A stretch of 64,000 nt of DNA from Ichthyophis bannanicus (taxonomy: Eukaryota > Chordata > Amphibia > Gymnophiona > Ichthyophiidae): the NCBI GenBank assembly GCA_033557465.1, contig CM066044.1, positions 196,408,184 to 196,472,183 of the forward strand, given 5' to 3'. The position numbers and the translations under genes are program-made. This document shows, in pieces, positions 31,660 to 42,602 of the stretch (the stretch's first letter is position 1; the number at the start of each line of letters is the position of its first letter). The notes beneath the pieces are model-generated. The model saw only the letters and a program-made list of their open reading frames with translations. It did not search any database and was not told the origin of the DNA.

Positions 31660-31925
31660 CCTTTTTCTTTGTTGTATACTTGATATACTGTCATTCAAAA
31701 CAGGGTTAAAAAAGTAGTTTACATGCTATAAAATAGAAATTTATATAGAAAAGAATACCAGTAAATCATAGGAGACAGCAGAAAAAAGAGAACATATAGG
31801 AGGGAAATGACCACGATACAAAAACAGATTTGCCTACTGCGCTCCAAATGCATCCTGAAAGATAAGTGAGAGGGGAGCATCCCAAAGATGCAGTGAAAAA
31901 AATGCAGCTGTCCTCCTTGATTATC
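31660..31925 (-). mobile_element. LINE 3' tail
   Basis: The plus-strand text begins GTATACTTGATATACTGTC, the inverse of a LINE 3' end like the one at 31930-31985, and continues with related untranslated sequence. Confidence 0.5.
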
Positions 31926-32547
31926 CCTTTATCGTTTATTGAAGCTTGATATACTGCCTTGGCAGAGCATAGAGAGCGGTTTACAAGCAGAAACGTCAAA
32001 TAAGAACAAAGAAGGAAAGAAACTCCATTATATGACAGGAAAGAGGAAGGGGAAGAACAGCACTCAAAGCTGACCAGATGGTTAAAGAGTCTAAGAGCAT
32101 TCCAACATTAAAACATAGTCAAATACATTATCAACAGTTATTTGTTAATGCTGCAACACTAAGCTACATCTGTGCTGAAGGCCTGAGTGAATTTCATCTA
32201 TGTGCCAGTCTAGCCTGGCACATGGATGGGATACTAACACAATTTTACAGGCCGGAGCGGAGTGCGCGTGCAGGGACATGGAGCAGCCAGAGATGCCAGG
32301 TATAGAGGGGTTTGCGAGCTAGAACCAGGATCTTAAATTCAATCCAATAGGAAACAGGGAGTGTCCCCCGCAGCCCCCTCTGGTGGCGGCATAGTGGTTC
32401 CACCGGGGCTGGGGAGCGCACAAGAATAGGGGTATCAGGGTTGGCCTGTTGCGAGGGTCATGAGGTAGCGGCCCTCTGTGGCTACCTCGTTGCCAACTTC
32501 CCAATAAAGCGACTTTCAGCCAAGTGTAGGGAAAAAGGAAAAAGGCT

Positions 32548-32553
32548 TTTATT
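32548..32553 (-). terminator. Poly(A) signal of LTR-like element C
   Basis: AATAAA in GTGAAATAAAAGCC on the minus strand, about 190 bases before the element end. I see no clear TATA box in this copy. Confidence 0.45.
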
Positions 32554-32729
32554 TCACCTTTACGCAAAATGGTTCAAAATATGCGGTTAAGAATATAACA
32601 GGGCTGTATCATTCCTTGCATTAGGTTCAACTCACACAAAACGTTCAAAATAACGCTGTTAATCTTCACAGAAACTTAAAACATAAAGCATCCTGTATTC
32701 ACTGCATACATTCTGTTGCTCCAAACAGC

Positions 32730-33830
32730 TTAAAGCTTTCCTACTGTACAATAAATACAATCCATGGGTTCATCTGCCTCATCAACCTCAGATTCCCCTG
32801 GCATCCATTCCATCTCTGAGGGGTCTGAATCTGAAACCTCAGGAGGGTTGAATTCGGGCTTTCTGAAAGCATGCCACACTGTGTTCCAATGCTGGTTTGT
32901 CAGCTTGGGGCGTCGGTTTTTGGCTATGGTATAGAACCCTGGCTGTTCATCTGCTACAGGTTTAAAAGTTCGCTTGTCCCAACCTTTAGCATTACTAGCT
33001 TTCTTCTTGGGGAGATTATCTGTTACTTTTTGCATAAAAGTGTCCTTACCATACAGATAAAACTCATTCTTTTGTTTCTCTCTTGTGCTAGGTTTAGGCA
33101 AGCAATCGCAGGCAACAACTGTTTTACCTTTAAACTTCCTGCAGTCTCTTACAGGACAGGTTTGAGGCCTAGCCTGATTGTCCTCCAATTCTTGCTGGCT
33201 CAAGTATTCCAAGTGTGTCTTTCTTTCTTTAGAGTGGGGAGAAACTTCCCTGAGGCATGGCTGCAGCTGATGCGCTTGTCCTTTATTTCTACCCCTGTGG
33301 CAGTTGGCTAGTGGCCGCGCCCTCTCAGCTCTTCCCTGTTCCCCAGGCCTCTGAGTTTTCCACTCCTCCTTCAGGTTACTTCTATAAAAATCTTTAAAAG
33401 TACCTTTCTCTCCTTGGGTATTCTTTTCAGCTGGATATCTCTTTCTCAGATTGTGTCCCAGCCCTTCTCCCTGGATAGGGCTTTCTCTCAGGCTGGAAGG
33501 GAGAGCACCTCCTTCCTTGGCTGCTCTCTGCAGTGCTGCTCCTTCCAGTTGTCTCTGGCCTTCCTCTAGGCCTGCTCTTTGGCCTTCCTCTCGGCCTGCT
33601 CTCTGAGTTACTCCTTGGCCTGCTTCTCGGCCTACTCTCTGGCCTGCTCTCCAAGTTGCTTCAACTCCTCGAGCTGCTCTGGGTCTGACACCGACTCCAG
33701 CTCTGACTCTGACTCTGTCCCTGCTTAAATCGGGACTAACTGATTCTAGGTCCTGCCCATAGAGGCGTGGTTCCTCTGCTTCCAGGCTGGCTCTCCTGCT
33801 CCCTCTATGTGGACTTTCAGGAAATTGCAT
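32730..33830 (-). CDS. Unrecognised 366-aa basic protein encoded inside LTR-like element C
   Basis: The frame is open from 33974, outside the element; the first ATG inside it is at 33830 (base 67). Residues about 30-100 are repetitive, R/G/E/A-rich, built on RVGREAGQGV- and RAGREEGQRA-like units. The middle includes TQGEKGTFKDFY, matching element A. A region with KTVVACDCLPKPST, YGKDTFMQKVTDNL and NQHWNTVWHAF shows a more ordered composition. The C-terminus is acidic and ends EPMDCIYCTVGKL, close to element B. No enzyme or structural retroviral motif is evident; function unknown. Its intactness within an inserted solo LTR is notable. Confidence 0.55.
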   Translation of the reverse strand: MQFPESPHRGSRRASLEAEEPRLYGQDLESVSPDLSRDRVRVRAGVGVRPRAARGVEATWRAGQRVGREAGQGVTQRAGREEGQRAGLEEGQRQLEGAALQRAAKEGGALPSSLRESPIQGEGLGHNLRKRYPAEKNTQGEKGTFKDFYRSNLKEEWKTQRPGEQGRAERARPLANCHRGRNKGQAHQLQPCLREVSPHSKERKTHLEYLSQQELEDNQARPQTCPVRDCRKFKGKTVVACDCLPKPSTREKQKNEFYLYGKDTFMQKVTDNLPKKKASNAKGWDKRTFKPVADEQPGFYTIAKNRRPKLTNQHWNTVWHAFRKPEFNPPEVSDSDPSEMEWMPGESEVDEADEPMDCIYCTVGKL

Positions 33831-34635
33831 GTGAAGCTTGTTTTTTTCAAAATTTAAAACTTTTTTTCTTTCTGCCAGAGGGTCCGCTGTATCACAGGAG
33901 CCAGTGGTATTGAATAAGTATAAGTAAGGGCATAATATCGTCAAATTTAAATATGCTGTGGTGGTCTGAATCATCTGAAGACATCAGTTCTGCGAGTTTG
34001 GGTGACCCGAATACACAAAGTTGCAATAATTGATGCCGGGGTTAAGGGTGGGGGTGGGGGTGATGAGAGCATGGATAAGTGCATTTTGTGAGGCGGAATC
34101 AAGAAAGGAACAAATGGTTTTAGACTGATGGAAAACACATGATGATTTAACCATAGCAGATATCTGATTATGAAAAGAGAGCTCAATGTTGACATTTAAG
34201 AGAATTAGTCCATGTGACTGGATTGCCCACAAGAAGAGGCGCAGAGATTGGGTAGATCGATTGTCTGGTGATCCAGGAACCCGTCATCTTGCTTGGATTT
34301 AACTTCAAACAATGGTGTAACCAGACAGATACTGCTTCAAGGCAGTGATTCATTGTGGATAGGTCAGGGGTGTGAAAATGAGTGGGTAATCAGCATAGGC
34401 AAAGAAGCACACACCAAAATCCTGAATCAAAGTCGCAAGGAGACTCCACACTTTAAAGGGCAGGAAGTCAAGATGACATCCTTGTGGATATAAGGAATGA
34501 GCAATCAAAAAAGAGAAGAGCCAACACAATGCTCTATCCCGAATACCTATAGCATGTAATCTAGAAAGAAGAATATTGCGGTCAACCAAATGAAAAGTGA
34601 CAAACAGGTCTGAGCAAGAGATGAGGAAACAGAGA

Positions 34636-34900
34636 CATAGGCCATGTGGTATTTTTTTGCTGTCATTTTTTATCTAGTCTGCCTTTCCATATCTACTACA
34701 ATAGTCCCCTTTTATCCTTTAGAGATCTGTGCTTGTCCCATACTTTCTTGAATTCAGATACCATCCTCATCTCCACTACTTCCACTGGGAGATGATTCCA
34801 TGCATCTTCCACGCTTTCCATAAATAAATATTTCTATATATTTCCCCTGAGTTTATCCCCTTTCACTCTCATCCTATGTCCCCTTGTAGCAGAAGATGGC
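34636..34900 (-). mobile_element. CR1 3' end fragment
   Basis: Reverse of the CR1 end: ATCTAGTCTGCCTTTCC, then TTAGAGATCTGTGCTTGTCC and CATCCTATGTCCCCTTGTAG. It corresponds to the C-terminal and 3' part of 6140-6420. Confidence 0.75.
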
Positions 34901-34944
34901 ATTGATAATGACCCAGCAGTGGAGCAACCCAGAAGCAGCGTACA

Positions 34945-35120
34945 GGGCTGGCCTAACCATTAAAAAAATACTAAGCGGTCACTTAAGGTGGCAGCTTTTG
35001 GGGGTAGCAAAGAGCAGGGTATTCAAAGCTAATAGATTCTGACAGCCAGGGGAGCATAAGGCTTAAGGTTTTCCTTAGGTGCCAACACCTTGAACCAACT
35101 CTGGGGTCGGCTCTGGCAGG
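34945..35120 (+). mobile_element. Compact hAT-like MITE
   Basis: It begins CAGGGCTGGCCTAACC and ends near CACCTTGAACCAACTCTG; inner words GGGGTAGCAAAGAGCAG and GGGGAGCATAAGGC match the split copy at 7215-8065. No clean TSD found. Confidence 0.5.
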
Positions 35121-35279
35121 ATGACATAAACTCACAACTTTCTGAGAGGGCCAGTCAGAACAGGGACCACCCATAGGCAGGAGATACAGGAGCAGAGTCA
35201 GCAAAGGCAAAGAAAACAGGAAGACAACTCTCGCGCAACCAAAGCAAGAGAGACAGGAACACAGTAGATGCCCATCTGA

Positions 35280-35480
35280 AGCCATCCAAATTCAGACTTG
35301 CTGCCCATCCCAGTATAAGCCAGCTCCCTTGTGGCCCTGAGACCAATACACGGTCACAATCAGGAATCCAGCCCATCCCCAATATGGAGTCATTCAGAGG
35401 CATCCAGTCATCAGCAATAATATTCACATCAGGCATCAAACGTATCACCAATATACAGCCACACCTGGGAAGCAGGACTC
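35280..35480 (+). repeat. Degenerate repeat similar to 29405-29705
   Basis: Contains TACAGCCACACCTGGGAAG, CACGGTCACAATCAGGAATC and ATCCAGCCCATCCCC at roughly 40-50 base intervals. Confidence 0.4.
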
Positions 35481-35484
35481 TCAC

Positions 35485-35689
35485 TATTATTCAGCCCTCT
35501 CCGGAATTCCTAAAAAGTTCTTCCAGTGCACCTCACTCCTGCTGTAGTGATACAGTATCCCCTGATTTTCAGCTACTAAGACTTCTGCATAGCTGTGCTG
35601 GTGCATCCCATGTAGACCTGCTGCATCCCCTTCTATTCTTCTTAACCTGCAAATAATGCCGGGCTGCAATTACGATCTTGGCCGACGAT
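35485..35689. other. No gene recognised
   Basis: Unassigned spacer before the LINE tail. Confidence 0.3.
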
Positions 35690-35846
35690 TGTATATAGTT
35701 CGCTTGTTATCCCTGTTAAATGCCCCGTTTATTGTAAGCTCATTGTAGACCTCCTACACTGAATGATTTTGTTACTTGTGAACCGCGCTGATGACAAATA
35801 GCACGGTATAGAAAAAACATTAAATAAATAAAATAAATAAATAATA
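35690..35846 (+). mobile_element. L2-like LINE or SINE 3' tail
   Basis: GAACCGCGCTGATGACAAAT, then GCACGGTATAG and an AAATAAATAAA end: the same tail as 49860-49930. Confidence 0.7.
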
Positions 35847-35849
35847 TTC

Positions 35850-36412
35850 TACTGCTGAGTTGTGTACACGTAGATACTACAGTAGTTCCGGTACTATTAG
35901 ATAAATTCCTCCATCCTTGTTTCATTTCCATTTCATTTTTGTTAAATGCATTAGTGTGCACAAACATGAGAGTCCCAGACCTGCTGGTGCCAATTGCTGC
36001 CGATTTATTAAAGCCAAGCCTCATCTTCCAATACTCTGACCTCCAGGTTCATCTTTCCATTAGTGCTGCCTATCCCCATCCAGTGATCCCCAAAAATGCA
36101 TTTACTGTCTTCAATAATGTAACAGAATGGCTATTGAAGGACAGACAGCTACAGGAAAGGGAAAGTTTTAGAGATGAAGACCGGATTTTATATATATATA
36201 GCAGAGAAACAGAAAGGGGAAGGGGAAATCACTGATCGGATGTGGACTAGAAATAGAGAAGTTAAGAGTTTAAGTAGAGGAAGGGATAAGGGATAGAGAA
36301 AAAGGGTGAATAGTGAACGTTAAGGAGAGAATGTAATTGAAGGTAAAAGAGAATATGAGGGTTGGAAGGAGTGAGGATTGAAAGCAAAATAAATGTTGAG
36401 GTAAAAACGATG
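35850..36412. other. No gene recognised
   Basis: Mixed then purine-rich sequence with a short TA repeat near 36190. No coding support. Confidence 0.4.
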
Positions 36413-36589
36413 CAGGGCTTCTCCAATCTTGTCCCTGGGACCCTCTAGCTATTCAGGTTTTCAAGGTATGTACAATATACAAGTGACAGACCCAGCGTAT
36501 GTCAGTTTCTGTCTTACATATTATTAATTGTGGATATCCTGAATAACTGAATGGGTGAGGGGTCCTAAGGACAGGTTCGAGAAGCACTG
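36413..36589. mobile_element. hAT-type MITE with long TIRs
   Basis: Starts CAGGGCTTCTCCAATCTTGT and ends (reverse) CAGTGCTTCTCGAACCTGTC; GGATATCCTGAATAACTGAA pairs with the AGCTATTCAGGTTTTCAAGG side. It matches a widespread vertebrate MITE design. TSD not clear. Confidence 0.65.
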
Positions 36590-36669
36590 GAATAGGCAGT
36601 CCTGAAGTAGGAACAGACAAAAGCTAAAATGTTCCTTTTTCACTTGCATGGAAATATGATTTCAGATAT

Positions 36670-37090
36670 ATTCTAATAAGAACATAAGATATGCCATACT
36701 GGGTCAGACCAAGATCCATCAAGCCCAGTATCCTGTTTCCAACAGTGGCCAATCTAAGTCACAAGTACCTATCAGTTTCCCCAGAAGAGACAGGTTCCAC
36801 AATGCTTGTATTGGGAGAAGCAGTGGATTTCCTGGGTTCCCTTTAATAATCCCTTTTCTCCGGGAACTTGTCCAAACCTTTTTTTAAACACAACTACACT
36901 AACAGCTTTTACTACATCCTCCGGTAACAAATTCCAGAGTTTGATTACCCATTGTGTGAAAAAATATTTTCTTTTATTAGCCTTACATGGGTTACACTGT
37001 AGCTTCATTGCATGACCCCTAGTCTTTCTACATTTTGATGGCTTAAACAATCGATCTACATTTACCCATTCCACTTTCTCCTTTCTAATT
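36670..37090 (-). pseudogene. CR1 3' end with C-terminal codons
   Basis: The minus strand encodes NKRKYFFTQWVIKLWNLLPE and VVFKKRFGQVP. The 3' end includes the reverse of AAGAACATAAGATATGCCAT and GGTCAGACC, typical of CR1 tails in amphibians and reptiles. Confidence 0.75.
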
Positions 37091-37099
37091 CCCCATTCT

Positions 37100-37431
37100 T
37101 ACCAGAATTCCTGGAAAACCTGATGCTCTTGAAGCATGGTAGGGACAGATGAGAGAGATTTCTGGGGACAGTAGAGAGGCTTATGCAATCGAACCATCTA
37201 TAGTTATCCGTTATTCATACAAATTTAATTTTTTTTATAGAAAGAGAGAACAGCTTTCACTCTGACAGGGGGCCTGAAACATTAGTATGATATGCTAAAC
37301 ACAGGTTCCATGAAGTAATAAACATACACACACTCCATGGAATAAAGTGTATGAAACAAGCTGCAAGGGATAACGAACATAGACATATTGTGATTCACAT
37401 AAAGGAATCAACATATGGAATGCAGTAGAGA
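37100..37431. other. No gene recognised
   Basis: AT-rich spacer. Confidence 0.4.
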
Positions 37432-37505
37432 TTTTATTTTTGTTTGTTTATTTAGCAATTCTTTTATACCACTTTATAGTCAAAGCGGTGTACAGTAAAC
37501 TTAAT
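37432..37505 (-). mobile_element. LINE 3' tail
   Basis: Reverse complement reads GTACACCGCTTTGACTATAA and ends in AATAAACAAAC. Confidence 0.6.
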
Positions 37506-37710
37506 TCAACTTACAAGGAGGTCTGCGGCAGAGGGGAGAGGAAGCAGCAGATTGTGCAAGACTGAAATCGCCATGCAGCTCTGGAGACGGTGGGTAAGTG
37601 CTGCATTGCAGTTTTGGGGCCATTGCTGGTGCTGCTGGCCCCGGAGAGGGGCAGCAGTGGGCGTCTCTGGAGGGCCAGCACTCTAGGTGACCACCTAGTT
37701 CACAGGAACA
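37506..37710. mobile_element. hAT-like MITE fragment
   Basis: GAGGGCCAGCACTCTAGGTG and GGGGCAGCAGTGGGCG match the right half of the element at 54940-55271. Confidence 0.5.
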
Positions 37711-37714
37711 GAGA

Positions 37715-39855
37715 GAGAAACGATTCTTGTTTATTAGTTGCACTCTGCTCATTATTTTATAGACCTCTTATCAGCCATCTCTTATCAGAGCTGAAGAGCT
37801 CTAGCCTTTTCTCATGTGGGTATCCTTCCATGCCCTTTATTATTTTGGTGATCCTTCTCTGTACCTTTTGCATTTCTGCTATATCTTGTTTTAGATGCGG
37901 TGATCAGAATTGCATGCAATACTCCAAGGTGCGGTCGCACCAGGGAGCGATACAGAGGCATTATGATATCCTTTGGGTTTTTTTCTCCATTCGTTTCCTT
38001 ATAATTCCTAGCATCCTATTAGCTTTCTTGGCTACCACTTGCACACTGAGCAGAAGATTTCAATGTTTTCTGCAAATTTGATCACATCACTCGTCATTCT
38101 CATTTCTAGATCATTTATAAATATGTTAAAAAGTAATGGGCCCAGCAAAGATTCCCAAGGCACTCCACTATTCACTTTTATTCATTGTGTTCGACTTTTT
38201 TAAACCAGTTCTCAATCCACAATAGGATGCACAATAGAACCAGTTCCCAATCCACAGGAAGAGTCTTTCATGAGGGACCTCGTCAAAGGCTTTCTGAAAA
38301 TCCACATACAAGATGGCCACTGGCTGTTTATTCGCACCTTCAAAGAAATGCGACAGATTGGTGAGGCAAGACTTCCTTTTGCTAAATCCATGTTGGCTTT
38401 GTCCCATTAAATCATGACTGTCTATATGTTCAGTAATTTTGTTATTAATAATGGTTTCTACTAATTTCTCTGGTACTTACATCAAGCTCACTGGTCTGTA
38501 GTTTCCTGGATCATCCCTAGAACCTTAATTAAAAATTGGTATTGCACTGGCGAGTCTGTAATCTAATCTTCAGGTACAATAGATGATTTTAATTAGTTTT
38601 AAAATAATTTAGAGTAGGTCTTAATTTCGTTTTTGAGTTCTTTCAGCACGCTGGAATATATCCACATAGTCCAGATGATTTGCTACGCTTTAGTTTGTCA
38701 AATTGCCCTATTGCATTTTCCAGGTTCACCAAGATTTGTTTCATTTCCTCCAATTCATTACATTTAAATATCATAGGTATCTCTCCTATATCATCTTCAA
38801 TAAATACTGAAGCAAAGAATCAATTTAGTCTGTCTGCTATGAGCTTGTCCTCCCTTGGTGTCCCTTTTACTGCTCTGTCATCTAATGGTCCAGTTGACTC
38901 CCTTACAGGCTTTTTGCTTTGAATGTAACTGAAAAAAAGCTTTTTTTATTAAGAGTTTTAAGCTTCTTTTCAAATTCTTTCTTTGCCTGCCTTATCAGTG
39001 CTTTGCAGCTAGTTTGCCAGTGTTTATGCTGTTTCCTGGGGGGGAGGGGAATGTTGTTTGTTTTTTTTCCATTTTTTGAAAGGTTTCTGCTAGATCAGCC
39101 TCTCTCACCTCACCTTTAAACCATACTGGCAGTCATTTGGCCTTCGTTCCATCTTTTTTAAAGAATGAAACACATCTGGTCTGCACTTCCAAGATGGTAT
39201 TTTAAATAGTGTCCAGGCTTGATATAAAATCTTAACATTTGCAGTTGTTCCTTTTAGTTTTGTCTTAACTATTTCCTTCATTTTTTTCATATCACCTTTT
39301 TGAAAGTTAAAATATTAGCACAGTAGATTTCCTTGCTGTTCTCCCTCCATTTATGAGATCAAATTTTATAATTTTATGATCACTCTTGACAAGTAGTTCC
39401 AACACCATCATCTTTCATTCCAGATCCTGTGTTCCACTAAGGACTAGGTCCAAAATAGTCCCCCCCCCATATGTCCATTTCTGACCCACCTGCTTCATAA
39501 TGCAGTCTTTTATTTCATCTAAAAACTTTATCTTATCTTCCTAGCTTGTCCTGATATGATATTTCCCAATCAATATAAGGATATTGAAAATCACCCATTA
39601 CTGTGTTGCGAATTTTGTTAGCTTACCTAATTTCTGTTAGCATTTCATCATCTGTTCGTTCTGGCCAGGTGATGTTAATACACCCTCACTGCGATTCACT
39701 TCCCTTTCTCACATGGAATTTCTATCCATAATAATTCTACAGTGCATTTTGTCTCCTGCATCCTGTTTGATTCAATGTCTTTAACATATAGCGTCACTCG
39801 TCCATCAGTTTGATCTACCTTATCGTTGTGCTATAATTTGTATTCTGGTATCACA
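37715..39855 (-). pseudogene. CR1 LINE, endonuclease to RT, decayed
   Basis: Minus-strand remnants: at 38407-38168 MGQSQHGFSKRKSCLTNLSH and YVDFQKAFDEVPHERL (RT palm block). The plus-strand text at 37780-38050 is the inverse of the RT C-terminal part; 38640-39850 covers the linker and endonuclease in highly mutated form. It is cut at its 5' side by the DIRS element starting at 39859. Many stops. Confidence 0.7.
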
Positions 39856-40259
39856 ATATTCTCCAGGACCAAGCAGGAAGTCAGTCCTCACATATGGATG
39901 ACGTCGGCGCCGACGGAGCCCTTCTGTGGAGCATTTCCCGAGCTTTCAAGGAAAGCCTTTGGGAATGCAGAGTGCATGCGCGGCCCCCTTCCTGCCCAAG
40001 GGTGTCATCTTGCTTAGTTTTTCTTTTTCTGCGGAGCCCAACGGACGTGAGTTCATGTTACCCGGTAAAAGTAGACTTTTTTCTGCGATTTTCGCTTTTT
40101 CTGATCCGGTTCGACGCCGGTTCCCCTTCCCGCCTGGGCTTGATACACTGGTATCGAGTCCGGTATTCTTTTTTTGTTTTTTGACTAGCGTTCGCGCTTT
40201 TTTTGTCATTTTCACTGGCAGCCCGGTCTTTTGATCTTGCAGGGGCCCTTTTTCCCCCG

Positions 40260-42602
40260 ATGCCTGCCAGCGGGTTGAAAAAATGTGATCAGTGCAAGAA
40301 ACGTATGTCTCTCACCGATACACATGACTGCTGCCTTCGATACCTCGGGCCCTACCATGACCCACTGGCTTGTGGCCCATGCGGCAAACTGTCATCTAAG
40401 GCACTTTGGAGCCGTCAGCATCAACTTGAGAGAATTTTCTCAGAGTCCGCGTCCGGCCGGGCCCGGACTTCGTCAGAGGCCTCAACATCTCGGGAGTCGG
40501 AACCCGAGCGCCGTTGTGGTTCCTCTGAAAGGGGGTCTCCCACCCGGGAGCACAAAAGGAAGAAGAAGCTCGTGAGGGTGGCATCGGTGGAAGCTCCTGG
40601 GTCCTCGAGGGCCAGGTCATGTAGCCCTGACAGCCTCCCCGGGCTCTCGGAGTCGGAGAGGCCGTCCAAGCTACCTCGTGTGGAGCCGGAGTCCCCGAGT
40701 CACATGAGTTCTGTTGTCCTCATGGACTCTCCTCCGGGAGAGCCGAGGTTGAGCCCTGAGTTGGAGGCTGCTGGGTCTCCTGAGCTTGGACTCAGGTGGA
40801 CGGCTATGGAGAGCAGCTTGGCTGCCTTCATGGAACAGCAGCAGGTGCTGATCGCCGGTCTCACCGGTGCATCTGCTCCGACCACTGGGACCTCGACGTC
40901 TAAGTTGACCCCGGAGACCGAGCCGATCCTCGAGTCCATCAAGTCTCAATTCGATCCTCGGTCAAGGTCCCCCTCGACCTCCCGTGCAGGGCCGAGGTTG
41001 TCGACGCCGGTACCCTCAGCGTCGTGGCAGGTGGCACCAAAGCCCACACGGCTGGAGCCACTCAACTCCTCCTCGGAGGAGTCGGCATGGGAGATGGAGG
41101 ACGAGGAGTCTCTGGACACCTTCCGGACCCGGTGCATCCCTTCGGACTCGCCGGAGTCCGAGCCTCAGAGAAGGTCCCCCCCCCCCCCGGAGGATACCCG
41201 GTTCTTGGACTTTGTAAGGGACATGGCCAAGGCTTTGGCTTTCCCTGCGGATGCCGAGGAGGAGCCTCGAGCCGAGGAGCTCAATGCCCTCCAGTGTGAC
41301 TTTCCTCCAAAGGAAGCTTTTACTGTACCAGTTCCTCCGATGCTGCAATGGCTGCTCTTCCGTATGTGGGAGGCACCGGCCTTGGTGCTGGTTCTTAGCA
41401 AATGGGTCGATTCCATTTATCGAGTCCGTAAGAGCCCTGGGTTCCAAAAGGTACAGCTACCGCACAATTCCATGGTTGTGGAATCGGCCATGCACTGCCT
41501 GAAGAGTCAGAAGATGCACTCCTCAGTGCCCCCCGGCTGGGAGGTCCGGAACTTGGATGCCCTTGGTCGAAAGTGCTTCCAGGGCTCTATGCTATCTTGC
41601 CGTGTCCAGACTTACCAGCTGTACATGGGCATGTACTTAGGGGACCTGGCAAAGGAGATTGCTGGGTTCTCAGCTGGCCTCTCCGAGGAACCCTTGCAGA
41701 GGTTCAAGACCTTGTCTACAGGGATCCGAGAGTGCTTGAAGTTTATCTCTCGAGCAGCCTATGATGGCTTTGAGGCTTCGGCCCGGTTAGCTGCGGCCGA
41801 CATCGGTGCACGCTGTCAGGCCTGGCTACAGTCATCAGACCTGGAGTCATGGGTGCAGGACAAGTTCATCAATGTCCCCTGCCAAGGTGACAACCTATTC
41901 GGTAAGCCCATGACAGAGAAAGCTGCAGAAATCGAGACTGAGACTCTCACCAGGACAAAGCTGTCCAGAAAGACTTCTGCCCCTTCTCAAAAAAAGAAGG
42001 GCTCGGGAAAGAAGCCCTTTTTCCAGAGGAAGGGTGCTGCCTACAAATCCTACCCTCACTATCAGGCCTCTCCACCTCCCCAACAGGACCAGCAGGCCAA
42101 GGGGCAGGGGCATGGCCCTGTAAGCAGAAGACCTCCAAGCCGCCAGCTCCGGCTCCTGCACAGCAGGGAGGAGGGTTTTGACTCCCACAGCATAGCCTCT
42201 TCTCCACCGCTGGCTCCACTCAGCACAGGAGGTCGGCTGACCCTGTACGCCTATAGGTGGCCAGCCATTACAGGGGATACCTGGGTACTCAGCATAGTCC
42301 AAAAGGGCTACATGCTCCATTTCAACCAGCTACCCCCCTCCTACTTTCCAGGGGAGCCTCCAAGACTCCCTCTGCACAGAAATCTTCTCCTTCAGGAGTT
42401 GGCAAGTCTTCTAAAGGAACAGGCGGTGGGACCAGTGCCTCACCACCTGAAAGGGCAAGGCTTCTACTCCAGGTACTTCCTGGTACCAAAAAGGACAGGA
42501 GGCCTTTGGCCTATCCTAGACTTGCGAAACCTAAACAAGTTTCTGGAGAGAGAAAAGTTCAAGATGCTTACCCTTGGGATACTGCTGCCCTACCTCCAGT
42601 AG
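40260..42602 (+). pseudogene. DIRS gag continuous with the RT N-terminus
   Basis: The frame is open from 40203; I prefer the ATG at 40260 (MPASGLKKC), directly before the Cys motif CDQCKKRMSLTDTHDCC. A low-complexity S/E/P/R region follows. The capsid-like region includes LPHNSMVVESAMHCLK, ADIGARCQAWLQSSDL and VPCQGDNLFGKP, aligning with the first copy. Unlike the first copy, gag runs in the same frame into RT (GQGFYSRYFLVPKRTGG, LWPILDLRNLNKFLE) until a TAG at 42600-42602. Either gag and RT are fused in this subfamily or the frames came together by indels. Confidence 0.75.

Larger units (their letters stand above)
32362..33896 (-). mobile_element. Solo-LTR-like element C (TG...CA, 4-bp TSD) carrying an ORF
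   Basis: On the minus strand it begins TGTGATACAGCGGACCC at 33896 and ends GGGGGACA at 32362, flanked by GGAG at 32358-32361 and 33897-33900. It interrupts a LINE codon string that is continuous without it. 1535 bp, the same length as element B. The 5' wording GACCCTCTGGCAGA matches GACCCCCTGGTAGA in element A. No gag/pol is adjacent. Confidence 0.75.
31930..34635 (-). pseudogene. LINE RT and 3' end, split by LTR-like element C
   Basis: On the minus strand about 34610-33901 carries RT remnants: TFHLVDRNILLSRLHAIGIR and FAYADYPLIF (degenerate YADD), ending in HWL at the insertion site. Across the element the frame resumes with PVSYWIEFKILVLARK at about 32350, the standard C-terminal LINE block, then a long 3' untranslated region ending with ACCGCTCTCTATGC and TATCAAGCTTCAATAAAC at about 31940. 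The perfect continuity HWL|PVSYWIEFK after removing the insertion fixes the edges of element C. Frameshifts and the mutated YADD make it dead. Confidence 0.75.
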
